Positions 62,903 to 64,000 of a stretch of 64,000 nucleotides of DNA are shown here, in pieces (within the stretch, counting starts at the first letter, position 1; each line of letters begins with the position of its first letter). Position numbers and translations under genes: made by a program. The DNA is from Pseudoxanthomonas sp. 3HH-4 (GTDB lineage: Bacteria > Pseudomonadota > Gammaproteobacteria > Xanthomonadales > Xanthomonadaceae): NCBI RefSeq assembly GCF_006716465.1, contig NZ_VFPB01000001.1:326483-390482 (forward strand). Reading direction: 5' to 3'. The notes under the pieces were generated by a model that was not told the DNA's origin, searched no databases, and was given only the letters and a program-made list of their open reading frames with translations.

Positions 62903-64000
62903 ATGTCCACCTTTGCGATCATCAATACCCACGTGCTCACGGACGACGGATTCCGTTCCGACCTCGCGGTCCTGGTCGAGGGCGGCAGGGTTTCCGCGCT
63001 GGTCGATGCGTCCCGGGCGGCACGACATGCCGATGACGTCCGCGACCTGGGCGGCGGCTACCTGTTGCCCGGCTTCATCGACGCGCAGGTCAACGGGGGC
63101 GGCGGCGCGTTGTTCAACAACGACACCAGCGTCGAGGCGATCCGCACCATCGCGCAGGCGCACCGGCGCTTCGGCACCACCGGCCTGTTGCCGACGCTGA
63201 TCAGCGACGATGCCGAGGTGATGGCGCATGCCGTTGCCGCCACGCGTGACGCCATCGCACAAGGCGTGCCGGGCGTGCTCGGCATCCATCTGGAAGGCCC
63301 GTACATCGCGCCGGCGCGCAAGGGCACGCACGATGCGGCCAAGTTCCGCGTGCCGGGCGCGGATGAAGTCGCGATGGCGACCTCGCTCGACAACGGGGTC
63401 ACCCTGCTGACGCTGGCGCCGGAGCAGGTGCCGGCCGAGACCATCCGCGCGATGGTGGCGCGCGGCGCGATCGTAGTCGCCGGGCATACGGCGGCAACGT
63501 ATGAGCAGGCCCGTGCCGGCATCGAGGCCGGCGTGTGTGGCTTCACCCATCTCTACAACGCGATGTCGCCACTGCAGGGCCGCGAACCCGGCGCGGTGGG
63601 CGCGGCGCTGGAGGACGACGGTTGCTGGTGCGGCGTGATCGTCGATGGCGTGCACGTGCATCCGGCCAGCCTGCGCGTGGCGCTGGCTGCCAAGCCGCGC
63701 GGCAAGGTGTTCCTGGTCACCGATGCGATGCCGATGGTCGGGTCGGACGATCCATCGTTCGACCTGTATGGCGAAACCATCACCGCCATCGACGGCGTAG
63801 TGCGCAACGCCGCCGGTGCACTGGCGGGATCGGCGCTGGACATGGCGACCGCCGTGCGCAACTGCGTGCGGCTGCTGGGTCTGCCGCTGGAAGAGGCGGC
63901 GCGCATGGCCTCCACGTATCCCGCCGATTTCCTCGGTCTGGGCAGCACCCATGGTCGGATCGCACCCGGCTATCGCGCCGATCTGGTCGCGCTGGACGAC
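62903..64000 (+). CDS. nagA: NagA, N-acetylglucosamine-6-phosphate deacetylase (3' end outside window)
   Basis: The first 366 residues of an amidohydrolase-fold enzyme. PGFIDAQVNGGGG starts the barrel, with metal/ligand residues in GIHLEGPYIAPARKGTH, VVAGHTAATYEQA, GFTHLYNAMSPLQGREPG and the catalytic Asp in LVTDAMPMVG. It removes acetate from GlcNAc-6-P before NagB-II. Roughly 15-20 residues are missing compared with E. coli NagA (382). The ATG at 62903 gives the normal N-terminus (STFAIINTHVLTDDG). Confidence 0.94.
   Translation, partial: MSTFAIINTHVLTDDGFRSDLAVLVEGGRVSALVDASRAARHADDVRDLGGGYLLPGFIDAQVNGGGGALFNNDTSVEAIRTIAQAHRRFGTTGLLPTLISDDAEVMAHAVAATRDAIAQGVPGVLGIHLEGPYIAPARKGTHDAAKFRVPGADEVAMATSLDNGVTLLTLAPEQVPAETIRAMVARGAIVVAGHTAATYEQARAGIEAGVCGFTHLYNAMSPLQGREPGAVGAALEDDGCWCGVIVDGVHVHPASLRVALAAKPRGKVFLVTDAMPMVGSDDPSFDLYGETITAIDGVVRNAAGALAGSALDMATAVRNCVRLLGLPLEEAARMASTYPADFLGLGSTHGRIAPGYRADLVALDD

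Overview
The window is GC-rich, densely packed chromosomal DNA from a gammaproteobacterium of the family Xanthomonadaceae (Xanthomonas / Stenotrophomonas / Pseudoxanthomonas / Luteimonas type). I infer this from gene content, not from a search. The signs are an ole (long-chain olefin) gene pair, a complete aa3 oxidase cluster with DUF2244 and DUF2909 companions, an N-acetylglucosamine utilisation locus in the Xanthomonas arrangement (nagP-nagR-nagB-II-nagA with a TonB receptor, GH20 hexosaminidase and glucokinase-type kinase), and many GTAG-type palindromic intergenic repeats. I see no phage, transposase, CRISPR array, tRNA or rRNA.

Layout. 1-1660: end of oleC and all of oleD. 1.9-7.4 kb: a small DUF1328 membrane peptide, ubiJ-ubiB, several small unknown proteins, a PfpI/DJ-1 protein and a secreted endonuclease/phosphatase-fold enzyme. 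7.4-15.6 kb: secreted M16 and M28 peptidases, truC, a b-type cytochrome overlapping a membrane-anchored LuxR-type regulator, a MAPEG protein and a protein built from TVNGSI repeats. 15.8-20.0 kb: gpmI-envC-ctpA. 20.1-25.1 kb: DUF1820, rhomboid protease, a FadL-type porin, an SMP-30-like lactonase and a membrane diguanylate cyclase. 25.4-28.6 kb: bifunctional putA without a DNA-binding domain. 28.9-37.7 kb: the cytochrome c oxidase structural and assembly cluster through heme A and heme O synthases. 37.7-44.4 kb: a repeat-driven tandem duplication, a phosphatase, dnaG, D-lactate dehydrogenase and the yihY-GNAT-yqeY-rpsU group. 44.4-47.3 kb: tsaD, folB, folK and a pteridine reductase. 47.5-50.9 kb: circularly permuted ATP-grasp, alpha-E protein and the proteasome-like peptidase Anbu. 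51.0-52.6 kb: midA-like methyltransferase and a VanZ-like protein. 52.7-64.0 kb: the GlcNAc locus, cut off within nagA.

How genes work together. In the last region GH20 should release GlcNAc, the TonB receptor and NagP import it, the kinase makes GlcNAc-6-P, and NagA plus NagB-II feed fructose-6-P. A LacI-type repressor (NagR) fits two near-identical TTGACAACGTTGT operators flanking the divergent glk/nagP promoters. The cox region encodes oxidase subunits plus copper (CtaG, SCO-like), heme (CtaA, CtaB) and SURF1 assembly factors. tsaD-folB-folK, oleC-oleD, ubiJ-ubiB and gpmI-envC are tightly spaced or overlapping and probably co-transcribed.

The most unusual items are a perfect 11-bp-arm palindrome inserted in frame near the start of tsaD; a roughly 250-bp tandem duplication of palindromic repeats plus the 3' tail of a phosphatase gene; the ATP-grasp/alpha-E/Anbu set lacking its usual transglutaminase; and a membrane-embedded HTH regulator overlapping a cytochrome b gene.
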